A DNA stretch of 64,000 nucleotides. Source: Streptomyces sp. f51. GTDB lineage: Bacteria; Actinomycetota; Actinomycetes; Streptomycetales; Streptomycetaceae. Location: contig NZ_CP149798.1 of assembly GCF_037940415.1 (NCBI RefSeq), forward strand, positions 3,527,001 to 3,591,000, in the 5' to 3' direction. Each line of letters opens with the position of its first letter. The stretch's first letter is position 1. The notes under the pieces are model-generated. The model did no database searches and was not told the origin of the DNA. It saw only the letters and a program-made list of their open reading frames with translations. The position numbers and the translations under genes are program-made. Shown piece by piece: positions 25,438 through 34,492 of the stretch.

Positions 25438-25734
25438 GTGATCTTCAAGCGCATCGGAAACGGCCGGCCGTACCCCGACCACGGCCGGGAAAGCACCCGC
25501 CAGTGGGCGGACGTCGCCCCGCGCCCGGTCCGCCTCGATCAGCTCGTGACGACCAAGGGCCAGCTGGACCTGGAGACCCTCCTCGCCGAGGACTCCACCT
25601 TCTACGGCGACCTCTTCGCGCACGTCGTCAAGTGGCAGGGCGATCTGTACCTGGAGGACGGCCTCCACCGCGCCGTCCGCGCCGCGCTCCAGCAGCGCCA
25701 GGTGCTGCACGCGCGCGTTCTTGAACTGGACTAA
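25438..25734 (+). CDS. Small conserved protein, VapB-antitoxin-like
   Basis: A 98-residue basic protein (MIFKRIGNGRPYPDHGRES, then QLVTTKGQLDLETLLAEDST, then WQGDLYLEDGLHRAVRAALQQR). It is conserved across Streptomyces, and automated annotation calls it a type II VapB-family antitoxin. No PIN-domain toxin lies beside it, so an antitoxin role is doubtful. The GTG start at 25438 gives a conserved N-terminus. It is divergent from the HerA-like gene. Confidence 0.72.
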   Translation: MIFKRIGNGRPYPDHGRESTRQWADVAPRPVRLDQLVTTKGQLDLETLLAEDSTFYGDLFAHVVKWQGDLYLEDGLHRAVRAALQQRQVLHARVLELD

Positions 25735-25824
25735 TGGCCACGGCTTGACCCCAATGGGTTGAACTGAACGCCGGGCAATGATCATCTAGTAGGCATTGGC
25801 GCCCCGGCGCACTACGCTGCGCCC

Positions 25825-26481
25825 ATGAGCATGCTTACTCCCCCTGGCATGGGTGGCCAGTATCGGATCACGGGGGACAAGTACCCGCGGATGCGCCGAC
25901 GAAGCGGGCGTCGCAGGTTCGCGTTCGTGAGCGTCGCGTCCGTGACCGTTCTCGGGCTGATCGGGTGGGGGTCCCTCCAGCTCATCGACATCTACACGGG
26001 CGGCAGCAAGGCCACCGCGGCGGACACCAAGGCGGACTGCGCCTCGAAGGTCACGCCGGAGGCGAAGGCGTCCGCCGCGGCCGCCGTCGCGGCCACGCTG
26101 CCGAAGCCCGCTCAGATCACCGTGAACGTCTTCAACGCGACGCCCCGCAGCGGGCTCGCCAAGCAGACGGCCGACGAGCTGAAGAAGCGCGGCTTCAAGA
26201 TCGGTGACGTGGGCAACGCGACGGCCGCGTACGACAAGAAGGTCCCGGGCGCCGGGATACTGCTCGGTGCCAAGGGCGCCGACCGGGCCGCGCTGCCCGT
26301 CCTCAACACCCAGCTCTCCGGCGCCCAGCTGAAGACCGACGGCCGCGCCCAGGCCACCACGGTCGACCTGATCATCGGCACCGCCTTCAAGACACTGTCG
26401 AAGAAGGAGGACGCCGACAAGGCGCTGACCGTCCTGACGCAGCCCGCGCCGGCGCCCGCCGACGCCAAGAAGCACTGCTGA
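25825..26481 (+). CDS. LytR C-terminal-domain membrane protein
   Basis: A 218-residue protein with a basic N-terminus (MRRRSGRRR), one membrane anchor (FAFVSVASVTVLGLIGWGSLQLI) and an exterior LytR_C domain. The domain shows the pattern ITVNVFNATPRSGLAKQTADELKKRGF...VGN and later ALPVLNTQLSG. LytR_C domains accompany cell-wall polymer ligases, but this protein has no LCP catalytic domain, so it probably acts as an accessory wall-associated factor. The ATG at 25825 is the first in frame. Confidence 0.85.
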   Translation: MSMLTPPGMGGQYRITGDKYPRMRRRSGRRRFAFVSVASVTVLGLIGWGSLQLIDIYTGGSKATAADTKADCASKVTPEAKASAAAAVAATLPKPAQITVNVFNATPRSGLAKQTADELKKRGFKIGDVGNATAAYDKKVPGAGILLGAKGADRAALPVLNTQLSGAQLKTDGRAQATTVDLIIGTAFKTLSKKEDADKALTVLTQPAPAPADAKKHC

Positions 26482-26489
26482 CCCCGGGA

Positions 26490-26524
26490 CCGGCCCGGGT
26501 CTGCCGTCACCGGCACCGGGCCGG
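26490..26524. terminator. Bidirectional terminator between LytR_C gene and upp
   Basis: Arms CCGGCCCGG and CCGGGCCGG separated by 17 nt. The convergent neighbours both end within 120 bp, so this hairpin could stop both transcripts. Confidence 0.5.
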
Positions 26525-26601
26525 CCCCGAAATCACCGGCCCCGCCCGGGTGACGGTCCCGAAGCCACCGGCTCCGGGACCGGGCCCGTGGTCGCGGGCT
26601 G

Positions 26602-27237
26602 TTACTCGGCGGCCCCGTACATGCGGTCACCCGCGTCGCCCAGGCCCGGCACGATGTAGCCGTGCTCGTTCAGGCGCTCGTCGACCGAGGCCGTGACCAC
26701 GGTGACCGGGGTGCCCGCCAGTTCGCGCTCCATGATCTCGACGCCCTCGGGGGCGGCCAGGAGGACCACGGCGGTGACGTCGTCCGCGCCGCGCTTGATC
26801 AGCTCCCGGATCGCCGCGACGAGCGTGCCGCCGGTGGCCAGCATCGGGTCCAGGACGTACACCTGACGGCCGGAGAGGTCGTCCGGCATCCGGGTGGCGT
26901 ACGTGGACGCCTCCAGCGTCTCCTCGTCGCGCACCATGCCCAGGAAGCCCACCTCGGCGGTCGGCAGCAGCCGGACCATGCCGTCGAGCATGCCGAGGCC
27001 CGCGCGCAGGATCGGCACGACGAGCGGGCGCGGGTAGGAGAGCTTGACGCCCGTGGTCGGGGAGACCGGCGTCACGATGTCGACCTGCTCCGTGCGCACG
27101 TCGCGGGTGGCCTCGTAGGCGAGCAGGGTGACCAGTTCGTCGGCCAGCCGCCGGAAGGTCGCGGAGTCGGTGCGCTGGTCGCGCAGGGTGGTGAGCTTAT
27201 GGGCGACCAGGGGGTGGTCGACGACGTGAAGACGCAT
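26602..27237 (-). CDS. upp: Uracil phosphoribosyltransferase
   Basis: A pyrimidine-salvage enzyme converting uracil and PRPP to UMP. The 211-residue protein shows the PRPP-binding loop [12 protein letters not shown] and the uracil-binding segment [18 protein letters not shown]. The N-terminal block [20 protein letters not shown] sets the ATG start at 27237. Length and motifs are standard. Confidence 0.96.
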   Translation of the reverse strand: MRLHVVDHPLVAHKLTTLRDQRTDSATFRRLADELVTLLAYEATRDVRTEQVDIVTPVSPTTGVKLSYPRPLVVPILRAGLGMLDGMVRLLPTAEVGFLGMVRDEETLEASTYATRMPDDLSGRQVYVLDPMLATGGTLVAAIRELIKRGADDVTAVVLLAAPEGVEIMERELAGTPVTVVTASVDERLNEHGYIVPGLGDAGDRMYGAAE

Positions 27238-27375
27238 GTCCACAACATTAGCGGGGCTCACGGCACCCGCCACTGACCCGCCCGGCAAGGGCCACCGGCC
27301 CGCATCACCCGTCCGCTGGCATCAAACCCCCCGGCGGAGGGAAGGTGGGAGGGACGGACCTGGGGTGGTGTGCCA

Positions 27376-27558
27376 ATGCGGAACCCGCAAGAGGAGTCGT
27401 CCGAACGGCTGGAGACCGACGCCGAGCGCAGGAGGCGACGGGCCCAGTTCCTGCGCGACCTGGCCGAGGCGCGCGAGCTGCGTGACCGGGTGCAGCCCCG
27501 TCGCGCCAAGACGGCCCGCCTGCGCCACGCGATGCGCATGCGCACCTTCCGCTGGTAA
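27376..27558 (+). CDS. Small conserved Arg/Glu-rich protein
   Basis: A 60-residue, highly charged helical protein (MRNPQEESSERLETDAERRR to the end MRMRTFRW). No known domain. The composition (many Arg/Glu, no Pro) fits a real small protein rather than a random GC-rich frame, and similar proteins sit next to upp in related Streptomyces (from memory). The ATG at 27376 is chosen; a GTG two codons upstream is possible. Confidence 0.6.
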   Translation: MRNPQEESSERLETDAERRRRRAQFLRDLAEARELRDRVQPRRAKTARLRHAMRMRTFRW

Positions 27559-27612
27559 CGGCCGCCCACGGCGCCCTCCGACCCGCTCAACGGTCCGCCC
27601 TGACGGGTCCTC

Positions 27613-28054
27613 GCGCCACCTCCCGGCCTGCCCACCGACCCGCCCGGACGGATCCCCACGCCACCTCCCGGCCTGCCCACCGACCCGCTCACCGGCCTGC
27701 CCACCGGCCCGCCCTGACGGGTCCCCGCGCCACCGCTGGGGCCGCCTTCCGGAACGGCCCCGGTCCACCCACGTGCGTCACGCCCGCGCGCCGAGCACCG
27801 GGCCGCCACGCCACTTCCCGGCCTGCTCACCGACCCGCCCGGACGGATCCCCGCGCCACTTCCCGGCCTGCCCACCGACCCGCCCGGACGGATCCCCACG
27901 CCACCTCCCGGCCTGCCCACCGACCCGCTCACCGGCCCGCTCACCGGCCCGCCCCGACGGGTCCCCGCGCCACCGCTGGGGCCGCCTTCCGGAACGGCCC
28001 CGGTCCCCCCACGTGCGTCACGCCCGCGCGCCGAGCACCGGGCCGCCACGCCAC
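27613..28054. repeat. 45-bp tandem repeats with a 240-bp duplication
   Basis: A 45-bp unit containing CCACCTCCCGGCCTGCCCAC occurs five times, its CCCGGCCTG core at 27622, 27667, 27817, 27862 and 27907. A 94-bp block at 27721-27814 recurs at 27961-28054 with one mismatch, so a 240-bp segment was duplicated. The period is a multiple of three, and one minus-strand frame reads through with 15-residue Gly/Arg/Pro repeats. That frame has no ribosome site and no protein-like flanks, so the region is treated as non-coding. Confidence 0.85.
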
Positions 28055-28542
28055 GCCCCGGCCCCCGCGCCACGCGTCGGACGGACCCTCCATCGGCCCC
28101 GCCGACACGCCCACGCGGGGAATCGGGGGCGTTTCACCGTGCGCCCGATGCCCCGGGGCCCGTGGGAGGGCCGCGCGGGGCGCCCGGACCGGCGTCGCCG
28201 GCGGACCCGTCGTGGCAGGGAGGACGCGCCCGCGCGGCGGCCGGGCCGCGCCCGGGGGAGCCCTGCCGCCCGGCCTCCGTGGAACCGGGCCGCGCGCGTG
28301 ACACGAGGGGCCGTGTGGCGGACGTGTCGGGCGGGGAGGTGTCCACGTGGCGCGGGCAGCCGCGTACGATCCGCTGTTAGCGATCAGACCGGGCGGACAC
28401 AGCAGGCCGAAGACGTCCCCTGAACGCTGTCTTTCTGCCACGATTCCGAGTGGGCGGGGCTCGGAGCAGCAGCACTCCTCGCCCACAGCCTCCGCCGGGG
28501 GGAACCCCAACCGGCACACCTATGACCAGTGGGAGAGTCACG
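28055..28542. other. GC-rich intergenic region upstream of the TadA-associated gene
   Basis: About 490 bp without a supported gene. The first 250 bp are extremely GC-rich. The last 200 bp are more balanced (around CGTACGATCCGCTGTTAGCG) and probably hold the promoter and leader of the next gene. Confidence 0.45.
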
Positions 28543-29082
28543 GTGTACTTCGCCGCACTGCTCGCGCGCACCGAAGACGGGTGGGAAGCGAGCGATACAG
28601 AGCTCGACGATGTGGAAACCCTGTCGGATCTGACCGATCTGGCCCGTGAAGTCTCGGACGAGGACACGGTGCTCGTGCTCATCGAGCAGGAGGACGCGTG
28701 GTTCGGCGTCGTCCGCGTGGACGGCGAGGAGGATCCCCGTATCTACGTCTCGGACGCCGCCGCGGCCGCCCGTAGCTCGTACGGCGAGATCCTGCTCACG
28801 GACGAGCTACTAGGACGGGAGCCGGGCGACGACGACGCCGACCTGGACTCCCTCGATCTGGACGGCACGGAGGACGGTGAACCAGGGGACTCCGAGGACG
28901 ACGAGGAGGACCAGGGGAGCGTGTCCGGCGACGCCGTCTCGCACAGCCCCGTCGGGGACCGCTACATCCTCGCGGACCTCGGAGTGAGCGAGAAGGAACT
29001 GCTGGCCCTGGACGAAGGCGACGCGCTCGGCACGATCGCCGAGGCCCTGGGAGCGGCAGAGGTCCTGGAGACGGTCCGCTAG
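28543..29082 (+). CDS. tRNA adenosine deaminase-associated protein
   Basis: A 179-residue acidic protein encoded directly before tadA in actinomycetes. The N-terminal half (VYFAALLARTEDGWEASDTE, VLVLIEQEDAWFGVVRVDGEEDPRIYVSDAAAA) is conserved. A strongly acidic linker (GDDDADLDSLDLDGTEDGE) separates it from the C-terminal part (RYILADLGVSEKELLAL). The biochemical role is unknown; the name comes from gene neighbourhood. The GTG at 28543 is chosen because GGGAGAG lies 6-8 bp upstream; an ATG at 28522 is possible. Confidence 0.85.
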   Translation: MYFAALLARTEDGWEASDTELDDVETLSDLTDLAREVSDEDTVLVLIEQEDAWFGVVRVDGEEDPRIYVSDAAAAARSSYGEILLTDELLGREPGDDDADLDSLDLDGTEDGEPGDSEDDEEDQGSVSGDAVSHSPVGDRYILADLGVSEKELLALDEGDALGTIAEALGAAEVLETVR

Positions 29083-29304
29083 GGCCGGTCCCCGGGACAG
29101 ACCCCGGGCCTCCGGAAACGGCGGCCCGGCCGGTCCTCCCGCCCACGAGCCTTCCCCCATACCGGCGAACCGGCCCGATCCACCGGGCCGGATCTTCGCC
29201 TGCCGTCGGCCGGACGTCCGTCAGCCGGGCGTCCTCCCGGGAGGGTGAAGACGGCAGGACGGCGGGGGACGGCCGATCGGGCGGGATTCCGCTAGGTTCC
29301 CCGG

Positions 29305-29799
29305 GTGAGCACCCCGCAGCAGGCGACCCCGCCGTCCGACCCCGTACGCGACCCGTGGCGTGCCCCGATGCGGCTCGCGCTGGACGAGGCACGGCTGGCG
29401 CTCCGGGGCGGGGACGTTCCCGTCGGCGCCGTGGTGCTGTCCGCGGACGGTACGACCGTGCTGGCGGCCGGGCACAACGAACGCGAGGCCACCGGCGACC
29501 CGACGGCGCACGCCGAGGTGCTCGCGCTGCGCGGGGCCGCCGCCCGGCTCGGCGAGTGGCGGCTGTCCGGCTGCACGCTCGTCGTCACCCTGGAGCCCTG
29601 CACGATGTGCGCGGGCGCGCTCGTCCAGTCCCGGGTCGAGCGGGTGGTGTACGGCGCCCGTGACGAGAAGGCGGGCGCGACCGGATCCGTGTGGGACGTC
29701 GTCCGCGACCGCCGGCTCAACCACCGCCCCGAGGTGATCGAGGGCGTGCTCGCCGCCGAGTGCGCCGGCCTGCTCACGGACTTCTTCCGCGACCGCTGA
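29305..29799 (+). CDS. tadA: tRNA(adenine-34) deaminase
   Basis: A 164-residue zinc-dependent deaminase that makes inosine at wobble position 34 of tRNA-Arg(ACG). The active-site motifs are HAE (in PTAHAEVLAL; His zinc ligand, Glu proton shuttle) and PCTMC (two zinc cysteines) in VTLEPCTMCAGAL. The C-terminal helix ECAGLLTDFFRDR matches the family. The GTG start at 29305 is the only sensible one. Confidence 0.95.
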   Translation: MSTPQQATPPSDPVRDPWRAPMRLALDEARLALRGGDVPVGAVVLSADGTTVLAAGHNEREATGDPTAHAEVLALRGAAARLGEWRLSGCTLVVTLEPCTMCAGALVQSRVERVVYGARDEKAGATGSVWDVVRDRRLNHRPEVIEGVLAAECAGLLTDFFRDR

Positions 29800-29889
29800 C
29801 GGGACCCGGCCGGTCCGCGGAACCTTCCGCCGCCGGGGTCGCCGAAACGGATTTCAGACCATGGCCCACCTTGGGGTAGGGTCTCCCTC

Positions 29890-29974
29890 GGTAGCGTGTC
29901 CGAGCGGCCGAAGGAGCTCGCCTCGAAAGCGAGTGTGGCGCAAGTCACCGAGGGTTCAAATCCCTCCGCTACCG
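29890..29974 (+). tRNA. tRNA-Ser (anticodon CGA)
   Basis: A class II tRNA with acceptor stem GGTAGCG/CGCTACC, anticodon arm CTCGC-CTCGAAA-GCGAG (CGA, reading UCG), a long variable arm (TGTGGCGCAAGTCACC) and T-arm GGGTTCAAATCCC. CCA is not encoded. No island is attached to this one inside the window. Confidence 0.95.
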
Positions 29975-29981
29975 CGGTAGA

Positions 29982-30014
29982 CGAAGGGCCTGATCCATTG
30001 GATCGGGCCCTTCG
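29982..30014 (+). terminator. Terminator after tRNA-Ser(CGA)
   Basis: Inverted repeat CGAAGGGCC...GGGCCCTTCG with inner pairing GATCC/GGATC, starting 8 nt after the tRNA. Confidence 0.75.
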
Positions 30015-30101
30015 CGCGTACCCGGCCCGGAATCGGAGCGCCCCGTACCCGGCCCGTAAATCGGAGCGCGGGGGTGGTCGTCCGATTGCCATACTGCGCC
30101 G

Positions 30102-31013
30102 ATGATCACTGTGCCCCCCGCCGTGCTGGACTCGCTGCACGGGCTCGCGTTCGGCGACGCCTTCGGTGACCGCTGGTTCGGCATCCTGCGCCGGGAGGGT
30201 CCGGAGGCCCTGGAGGCCAGGACCCTGCCCCCGGAACCGCTGTGGCAGTGGAGTGACGACACCGCGCAGGCGGTCGTCCTCGTCCGCGAACTCGCCGAGG
30301 GCGGCGGCACGGTCGACCAGGACCGCCTCGCCCTGGGCTTCGCGGCCGCGTACGCCGACGACACGCACCGCGGCTACGGGGCCTCGATGCACGACGTGCT
30401 CCGCCGGATCGGCGCGGGCGAGCCCTGGCGGGAGGTGGTCGCCGGGCAGTTCGGCGGGCAGGGCTCCTGGGGCAACGGCGCGGCCATGCGCGCCGCCCCG
30501 CTCGGCGCCTGGCACGCCGGCGACCTCGACGCGGTCGCCGAGCAGGCCGCCCGCCAGAGCGAGGTCTCGCACCACCATCCGGAGGCCGTCACGGGGGCCG
30601 TCGCGGTCGCCGTCGCCGCGGCGCTGGCCACCCGCAGCCGCGGCGGACCCGCTCCGGCCCGGCCGGAGTTCCTCCGGGCCGTCGCCGAGCGGCTCCCCGA
30701 CAGCGACGTCCGCTCGGGCGTGCGGATCGCGGCCCGGATGCCGGAACACACCTCGGTCCGGCACGCGGCGGAGGTCCTGGGCTCCGGCTACCGGATGTCG
30801 GGTCCCGACACCGTCCCGTACGCCCTGTGGTGCGCGGCGGGGCATCTCGACGACCTGGAGGAGGGCCTGTGGCTCACGGTCGCCGGGCGCGGCGACATCG
30901 ACACCACCTGCGCCGTCGCGGGCGGTGTGATCGCCGCCCGCACCGGCGTCGCGGGGCTCCCGCCCGCCTGGCACGCGGCCCGTGAACCGCTGCCCCCGGT
31001 CGTGACGGAGTAG
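30102..31013 (+). CDS. ADP-ribosylglycohydrolase family protein
   Basis: A 303-residue DraG/ARH-type hydrolase that removes ADP-ribose from modified targets using two magnesium ions. Metal-binding motifs: GLAFGDAFGDRWFG near the N-terminus, WSDDTAQ at about residue 50, and GRGDIDTTCAVAGGVIAARTG near the C-terminus. The central segment GSWGNGAAMRAAPLG is also diagnostic. The ATG at 30102 gives full length. A strong terminator follows. The target could be protein, DNA or a small molecule. Confidence 0.9.
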   Translation: MITVPPAVLDSLHGLAFGDAFGDRWFGILRREGPEALEARTLPPEPLWQWSDDTAQAVVLVRELAEGGGTVDQDRLALGFAAAYADDTHRGYGASMHDVLRRIGAGEPWREVVAGQFGGQGSWGNGAAMRAAPLGAWHAGDLDAVAEQAARQSEVSHHHPEAVTGAVAVAVAAALATRSRGGPAPARPEFLRAVAERLPDSDVRSGVRIAARMPEHTSVRHAAEVLGSGYRMSGPDTVPYALWCAAGHLDDLEEGLWLTVAGRGDIDTTCAVAGGVIAARTGVAGLPPAWHAAREPLPPVVTE

Positions 31014-31032
31014 AGGGCGGGGCGGAGTGACA

Positions 31033-31073
31033 CGGAGAGGCCCCGGCGCCGCTCGGTCGCCGGGGCCTCTCCG
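31033..31073 (+). terminator. Strong terminator after the ADP-ribosylglycohydrolase gene
   Basis: Perfect 14-bp arms CGGAGAGGCCCCGG and CCGGGGCCTCTCCG around a 13-nt loop, 20 bp past the stop codon. The next 325 bp up to 31399 contain no supported gene and presumably the promoter of the small membrane protein. Confidence 0.8.
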
Positions 31074-31399
31074 TACCCGGAGGGGTTCTCCGCTCCCACA
31101 GAGGAGGGGGAAGGAGCGCTATCGGGGGCGCCCCTTCCCCCACGAAGGGACCCGCAAGTCCGCGCCGCCGTCTCGGGGGAAGTCGGGCGGCGAGACCCCG
31201 CAGTGGGGTCCCTCCGGGCCCCGTGGACTCCTGTCGGGTCCTGCCGGGGCTCCCTTCCATCCTGGACCGCGAGGGCGCCGCACAGGCCCGGCAAAGGACC
31301 TCTACCAGCGGGCCGTTGGTCCTTAAAGCGGGCGTGAAGGTTACACTCGCCGCCGGCAGCAGGGGGCCGACGGACGCAGGAGTCACAGGGGAGGCCGCC

Positions 31400-31579
31400 A
31401 TGGCGGTGAATTCGAAGAAGATCGCCATCTACGTGCTCGTGGTCTTCGCGCTCTACGTGATCATCACGGACCCGGCCAAGGCAGCCGACTACGTACAGAT
31501 AGCGTTCGAGGGCATATCCAACGCCGCCGGGGCGATAGGCGACTTCATGACCTGGATCGCCGACGGCGCGAAGAACTGA
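31400..31579 (+). CDS. Small single-pass membrane protein
   Basis: A 59-residue protein: a short basic N-terminus (MAVNSKKIA), one transmembrane helix (IYVLVVFALYVIITDP) and an amphipathic C-terminal helix (YVQIAFEGISNAAGAIGDFM). GGGGAGG lies 6 bp before the ATG. No known domain; it is conserved in Streptomyces beside the Dabb protein (from memory). Confidence 0.8.
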   Translation: MAVNSKKIAIYVLVVFALYVIITDPAKAADYVQIAFEGISNAAGAIGDFMTWIADGAKN

Positions 31580-31708
31580 CGCCGGACACCGTCACCGTCC
31601 GGCGGGGAGTGCGTGCGCCCGGCGCCGGACCGGCCGCCCGACGCGGCGGGGCACGGCCGGGCGAGACCGCGGCCCCGCGAAGAACCACCTCACCATCAGG
31701 GAGCACCC

Positions 31709-32002
31709 GTGATCCGCCATCTGGTCCTCTTCAAGCTCAACGAGGGTGTCACGCGCGACGAACCCCGGGTCGCCGAGGGCGTCGCCGCCTTCCGCGCGCT
31801 CGGCGGCCTGATCCCCGAGCTGCGGTTCTGGGAGTGCGCGTGGAACATCAGCGACCGGCCCATCGCGTACGACTTCGCGATCAACTCCGCCGTCGAGGAC
31901 GCCGACGCCCTCAAGGCTTACCTGGAGCACCCGGCCCATGTGGCGGGTGTCGCTCTCTGGCGCGAGTTCGCCACCTGGGTGATCGCCGACTATCCGTTCT
32001 GA
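31709..32002 (+). CDS. Dabb (stress-responsive A/B barrel) protein
   Basis: A 97-residue ferredoxin-like dimeric barrel protein. It starts VIRHLVLFKLNEGV, the classical Dabb N-terminus, and contains LRFWECAWNISDRP and the final helix HVAGVALWREFATWVIADYPF. Dabb proteins form dimers and may be small enzymes; no substrate is known here. CAGGGAG precedes the GTG at 31709. Confidence 0.88.
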   Translation: MIRHLVLFKLNEGVTRDEPRVAEGVAAFRALGGLIPELRFWECAWNISDRPIAYDFAINSAVEDADALKAYLEHPAHVAGVALWREFATWVIADYPF

Positions 32003-32222
32003 CCGTTTCGATCGCACACTCTTACCGAGCCCTTGACCACAACCGGTCAGGGGTTTTCGACGTCCTGGACCCCGATCCACCTCGGCTCACCTCCCGCCCC
32101 ACCCCCAACACGGCGTTATGGGGTGCTTGCACACAGTGCACATGTCTTGTGATGCTATGACCGCTTTTGAGGGATGAATTGACGGATATGTTGACGGGTC
32201 GTTGACGAACGAAGAGGTGGCG

Positions 32223-33302
32223 TTGACCGTGTCGGCCAGTACTGCGCCGCCCCAGGAGGAAGCCCCGGCCAAGGCCAGGGCGACGGCCCTCCCGTCCGCC
32301 CCGCCGCCGTCCCCGGCCCGCCCCCTGACGCAGACCACGGCACCGAACCCGCCGTCCGGCCCCGCGGCGGCCCCCACGCCCCCGCTTCCGCCCGCCCCCG
32401 CGCCGGGCCCGGGCCCCACGGCCCCCCTCCCGCCCGCGCCCGCCCAGGGCCCCGCCACCGCCACCGCCGTCACCACCGCCGTCACCCCCGACCCCGCGTC
32501 CGGCCCCGCACCGGTCCAGGAGGTCGCTCCCGAGCGGCGCCGCGGCGCGGACACCCGCGCCCTCACCCAGGTGCTCTTCGGCGAGCTCAAGGTGCTGGAC
32601 CCGGGCACCCCCGAGCACAACCGGGTCCGCGGCGCCCTCATCGAGGCCAACCTGCCGCTCGTGCGGTACGCGGCGGCCCGCTTCCGCTCCCGCAACGAGC
32701 CGATGGAGGACGTGGTCCAGGTCGGCACCATCGGCCTGATCAACGCCATCGACCGCTTCGACCCGGACCGGGGCGTGCAGTTCCCGACCTTCGCGATGCC
32801 GACGGTCGTCGGCGAGATCAAGCGGTACTTCCGTGACAACGTTCGCACCGTGCACGTGCCGCGCCGGCTGCACGAGCTGTGGGTGCAGGTGAACAGCGCG
32901 ACCGAGGACCTGACGACCGCCTTCGGACGCTCGCCCACCACCGCGGAGATCGCCGAACGGCTGCGCATCACCGAGGAGGAGGTGCTCTCCTGCATCGAGG
33001 CGGGGCGGTCGTACCACGCGACCTCCCTCGAAGCGGCCCAGGAGGGCGACGGGCTGCCGGGGCTCCTCGACCGGCTCGGCTACGAGGACCCCGCGCTCGA
33101 CGGGGTCGAACACCGCGACCTCGTACGGCATCTGCTCGTACAGCTGCCCGAACGCGAGCAGCGGATCCTGCTGCTCCGCTACTACAGCAACCTCACCCAG
33201 TCACAGATCAGCGCGGAACTGGGCGTTTCCCAGATGCACGTGTCAAGGCTCCTCGCCCGGAGCTTCGCGCGTCTTCGATCCGCAAACAGGATCGAGGCGT
33301 AA
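32223..33302 (+). CDS. sigF: Stress/sporulation-type RNA polymerase sigma factor (SigF-like)
   Basis: A sigma-70 family factor of the SigB/SigF/SigG group (about 359 residues). Region 2 covers [20 protein letters not shown] to [19 protein letters not shown], region 3 includes [19 protein letters not shown], and region 4 ends [21 protein letters not shown] disordered Pro/Ala-rich N-terminal extension of about 100 residues precedes the core. Its position next to a paralog matches the sigF-sigN pair of S. coelicolor, where SigF acts late in spore development (from memory). Such sigma factors are normally held by anti-sigma factors; none is adjacent. The TTG at 32223 follows AGAGG at 5 nt; TTG 32202 and GTG 32229 are alternatives. 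Confidence 0.82.
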   Translation: MTVSASTAPPQEEAPAKARATALPSAPPPSPARPLTQTTAPNPPSGPAAAPTPPLPPAPAPGPGPTAPLPPAPAQGPATATAVTTAVTPDPASGPAPVQEVAPERRRGADTRALTQVLFGELKVLDPGTPEHNRVRGALIEANLPLVRYAAARFRSRNEPMEDVVQVGTIGLINAIDRFDPDRGVQFPTFAMPTVVGEIKRYFRDNVRTVHVPRRLHELWVQVNSATEDLTTAFGRSPTTAEIAERLRITEEEVLSCIEAGRSYHATSLEAAQEGDGLPGLLDRLGYEDPALDGVEHRDLVRHLLVQLPEREQRILLLRYYSNLTQSQISAELGVSQMHVSRLLARSFARLRSANRIEA

Positions 33303-33546
33303 CCGAAAAGAGCGAATCGCTCAAGGTCGATTTTTACGTCAGTTCAGCGCTGAAAATCCGTCAGACCCCCTTTTTCCAGGGCCGATCCACCCTCTACATG
33401 TCGACAAGTCTCTACAGCGTGTTGCCGACATGTGACATTCTTCCCGGAGCGCGTTTGCCGCGGCCTCGCCTCCGGTATTCAGGTGGAGGCTGCGTTCCTC
33501 CGACGGGAGCGACTGCCGCGACCGTCCGCGACCCAAAGGGGGTGGC

Positions 33547-34443
33547 ATGTCCGCAGATCAGGGCAGCTCGAAGGTGCTCACGCTCACGAAGAGCGACGCA
33601 GTGCCCGAGGCGCACGCCGCGCTTCACGATGTCCCTGCCGCCGAGGCCCCGGAACCCGTTCTGGTCCCCGAGTCCTCGGGCGCCATCGACACCCGGACCC
33701 TGTCCCGCTCCCTCTTCCTGCGGCTCGCCGCACTCGCCGAGAACAGCCCGGAGCGCGCCTACGTCCGGGACACCCTCATCGAGCTCAACCTCCCGCTCGT
33801 CCGGTACGCCGCGGCCCGCTTCCGCTCCCGCAACGAGCCGATGGAGGACATCGTCCAGGTCGGCACCATCGGCCTGATCAAGGCGATCGACCGGTTCGAC
33901 TGCGAACGCGGTGTCGAGTTCCCGACCTTCGCGATGCCGACGGTCGTCGGCGAGATCAAGCGGTTCTTCCGGGACACGTCCTGGTCCGTCCGCGTCCCGC
34001 GCCGCCTCCAGGAGCTGCGCCTGGCCCTCACCAAGGCCAGCGACGAGCTGTCGCAGCGGCTCGACCGCTCGCCGACGGTCGCCGAACTCGCCACGGCTCT
34101 CGGGGTGTCCGAGGAGGACGTGGTCGACGGTCTCGCCGTCGGCAACGCGTACACGGCCTCGTCGCTGGACTCGCCGGCCCCCGAGGACGACGGCGGCGAG
34201 GGCTCCCTCGCGGACCGTCTGGGCTACGAGGACACCGCGCTGGAGGGCGTGGAGTACCGCGAGTCGCTCAAGCCCCTGCTCGCCAAGCTGCCGCCCCGCG
34301 AGCGCCGCATCATCATGCTCCGCTTCTTCGCGAACATGACCCAGTCCCAGATCGGCGAGGAGGTGGGGATCTCGCAGATGCACGTCTCCCGCCTGCTCAC
34401 CCGCACGCTCGCGCAGCTGCGCGAGGGGCTCATCTCCGACTGA
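33547..34443 (+). CDS. sigN: Stress/development-type RNA polymerase sigma factor (SigN-like)
   Basis: A 298-residue paralog of the preceding sigma factor, sharing [19 protein letters not shown] and [22 protein letters not shown] (region 2), [19 protein letters not shown] (region 3) and [20 protein letters not shown] (region 4). The core is clearly duplicated from the same ancestor, while the N-terminus is shorter and not proline-rich. In S. coelicolor the equivalent SigN functions in aerial hyphae (from memory). GGGGG lies just before the ATG at 33547. The 244-bp gap upstream should contain its own promoter. Confidence 0.82.
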   Translation: MSADQGSSKVLTLTKSDAVPEAHAALHDVPAAEAPEPVLVPESSGAIDTRTLSRSLFLRLAALAENSPERAYVRDTLIELNLPLVRYAAARFRSRNEPMEDIVQVGTIGLIKAIDRFDCERGVEFPTFAMPTVVGEIKRFFRDTSWSVRVPRRLQELRLALTKASDELSQRLDRSPTVAELATALGVSEEDVVDGLAVGNAYTASSLDSPAPEDDGGEGSLADRLGYEDTALEGVEYRESLKPLLAKLPPRERRIIMLRFFANMTQSQIGEEVGISQMHVSRLLTRTLAQLREGLISD

Positions 34444-34492
34444 TCCCCGCACGTGGGTTCTTAATTGACGGGTCGTCAGCCACACTGGCGCG

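Noticed and set aside
27258..28073. Repeat protein of 271 residues on the minus strand
   Set aside because: Only the tandem repeats keep it open. No ribosome site, biased composition, and it overlaps the upp promoter and the small gene at 27376.
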